A DNA stretch of 13,688 nt from Nitrospira sp. UBA6909. GTDB taxonomy: Bacteria > Nitrospirota > Nitrospiria > Nitrospirales > Nitrospiraceae. Position numbers and translations under genes: made by a program. Positions 13,015-13,688 of this stretch are shown piece after piece; position 1 is the stretch's first letter, and each line of letters starts with the position of its first letter. Where the stretch lies: contig DKBD01000168.1 in assembly GCA_002451055.1 (NCBI GenBank), positions 27,989-41,676 on the forward strand, given 5' to 3'. Under the pieces are notes generated by a model. That model was not told the origin of the DNA and searched no databases. It worked only from the letters and a program-made list of their open reading frames with translations.

Positions 13015-13688
13015 ATGAATTCCGTCAAGTCAATGAGCGAGTGGAGTGTTTTTAGAGGAGCGGTGGTGCTGATCGCCCTCACCTTGGGAGGAGCGCCATC
13101 TGGCATCGCACAAGAAAACGTGGCGGTTCGCGCGCCTCTGGCCGCGGGTGCTCTACCCACCGATGATCCGAATGCCGCGGCCTGGAGCAGCGCCGCGCCC
13201 GCGACGTTTCCGATGTCGCCGCAAGTCCATTGGCCGGACCGCATTCAGGAGGTCACCGTTCAGGACGTGACTGTGCGAGCCTTGCACGATGGGAACCAGG
13301 TTGCGTTTCTCTTGGAATATGCCGACCCCACTCAAGATCCGGACGACGCGGCGGCGATAGAGTTCATGGTCGGAGATAAGAAGGCGCACTTTGCCCATGG
13401 CCAGCCGATGATGCAGGTCGAAGGCGGGCCGGTCAACATTTGGTTCTGGAAGAGTAAGGAGAGCAAGGCGGTCGACATGACTGCAAAAGGCTTTGGGACA
13501 TTGAAGCCGCAGTCCCATCAAGATGTCAGCGCCAAAGCTGAATATGCAAATGGAAAGTGGAAAATCGTCTTTTCACGCCAGCTGGTGACCGAGCACCCTG
13601 ATGAGGATATGCAGGTCACACCTGGAGAATTCATCAATGTTGCGTTTGCAGTATGGGATGGAAGGAAAGATGCCACAGGCCAACTGAT
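13015..13688 (+). CDS. Exported heme-binding protein of the ethylbenzene dehydrogenase / DMSO reductase gamma type (3' end outside window)
   Basis: The frame is open from ATG 13015 to the window end, 224 complete codons. TGAGG at 13005-13009 lies five bases before the start. Residues about 14-31 form a cleavable signal peptide ending near SGIAQ. The mature part shows the family landmarks VTVRALHDGNQVAFLLEY (about 85-102), QPMMQVEGGPVNIWFWKS (128-145 region) and FINVAFAVWDG near the end. These fit the PF09459-like domain that binds one heme b in the gamma subunit of Mo-bis-MGD enzymes such as ethylbenzene dehydrogenase and, in Nitrospira, proposed NxrC proteins. A methionine in the PMM segment is a likely heme ligand; the C-terminal lysine region is beyond the window. 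It follows the cytochrome gene by 51 bp. No catalytic Mo subunit is seen here. Confidence 0.82.
   Translation, partial: MNSVKSMSEWSVFRGAVVLIALTLGGAPSGIAQENVAVRAPLAAGALPTDDPNAAAWSSAAPATFPMSPQVHWPDRIQEVTVQDVTVRALHDGNQVAFLLEYADPTQDPDDAAAIEFMVGDKKAHFAHGQPMMQVEGGPVNIWFWKSKESKAVDMTAKGFGTLKPQSHQDVSAKAEYANGKWKIVFSRQLVTEHPDEDMQVTPGEFINVAFAVWDGRKDATGQL

Noticed and set aside
12965..13018. A 17-codon ORF whose TGA overlaps the ATG of the gene at 13015
   Set aside because: It is very short, has no good Shine-Dalgarno, and continues a shadow frame of the upstream cytochrome gene. It may be a chance leader, so it was not annotated.

Overview
The window looks like chromosomal DNA from a nitrite-oxidising Nitrospira (phylum Nitrospirota) or a close relative. 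The sequence shows a moderately GC-rich genome, a hopanoid gene (hpnH), and a long one-directional gene run that combines a Rieske/cytochrome b module with two CydA-like ('bd-like') membrane proteins and several c-type cytochromes. The genus assignment is inference from remembered gene content; no database search was possible. All convincing genes are on the + strand.

Layout. (1) 1-555 is the C-terminal part of a class I SAM-dependent methyltransferase. (2) 556-889 is non-coding and ends in a well-formed sigma70-type promoter for hpnH (890-1906), which encodes the radical-SAM adenosylhopene transferase. A small conserved-type hypothetical follows (1975-2367). (3) After a 221-bp gap with another strong promoter comes a membrane-anchored protein with a carboxypeptidase-regulatory-like fold (2589-3170). 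(4) From 3393 to the window end there is a respiratory supercluster: lipoprotein cytochrome c; bd-like subunit 1; membrane-anchored cytochrome c; Rieske protein with an extra N-terminal PRC-barrel-like domain; cytochrome b; an unrecognised multi-spanning membrane protein; bd-like subunit 2; a possible 32-codon micro-ORF; two more membrane-anchored monoheme cytochromes c; and the start of an exported heme-binding protein of the ethylbenzene dehydrogenase/DMSO-reductase gamma family, cut by the window end.

How it may work. The Rieske protein and cytochrome b form the core of a quinol:cytochrome c oxidoreductase (complex III). The four monoheme cytochromes c (one lipid-anchored, three with N-terminal transmembrane helices) would carry electrons at the periplasmic face. 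The two CydA-like proteins flank the complex III core, have no CydB partner in view, and lack some classical quinol-oxidase acidic residues. They may therefore be subunits of a non-canonical oxidase or of a complex III/IV assembly rather than a normal bd oxidase. From memory, a bd-like protein has been proposed as complex IV in 'Candidatus Nitrospira defluvii', so the general idea is not new. The arrangement and several protein details listed here still merit attention.

No tRNA, rRNA, CRISPR array, insertion sequence or clear rho-independent terminator was recognised.
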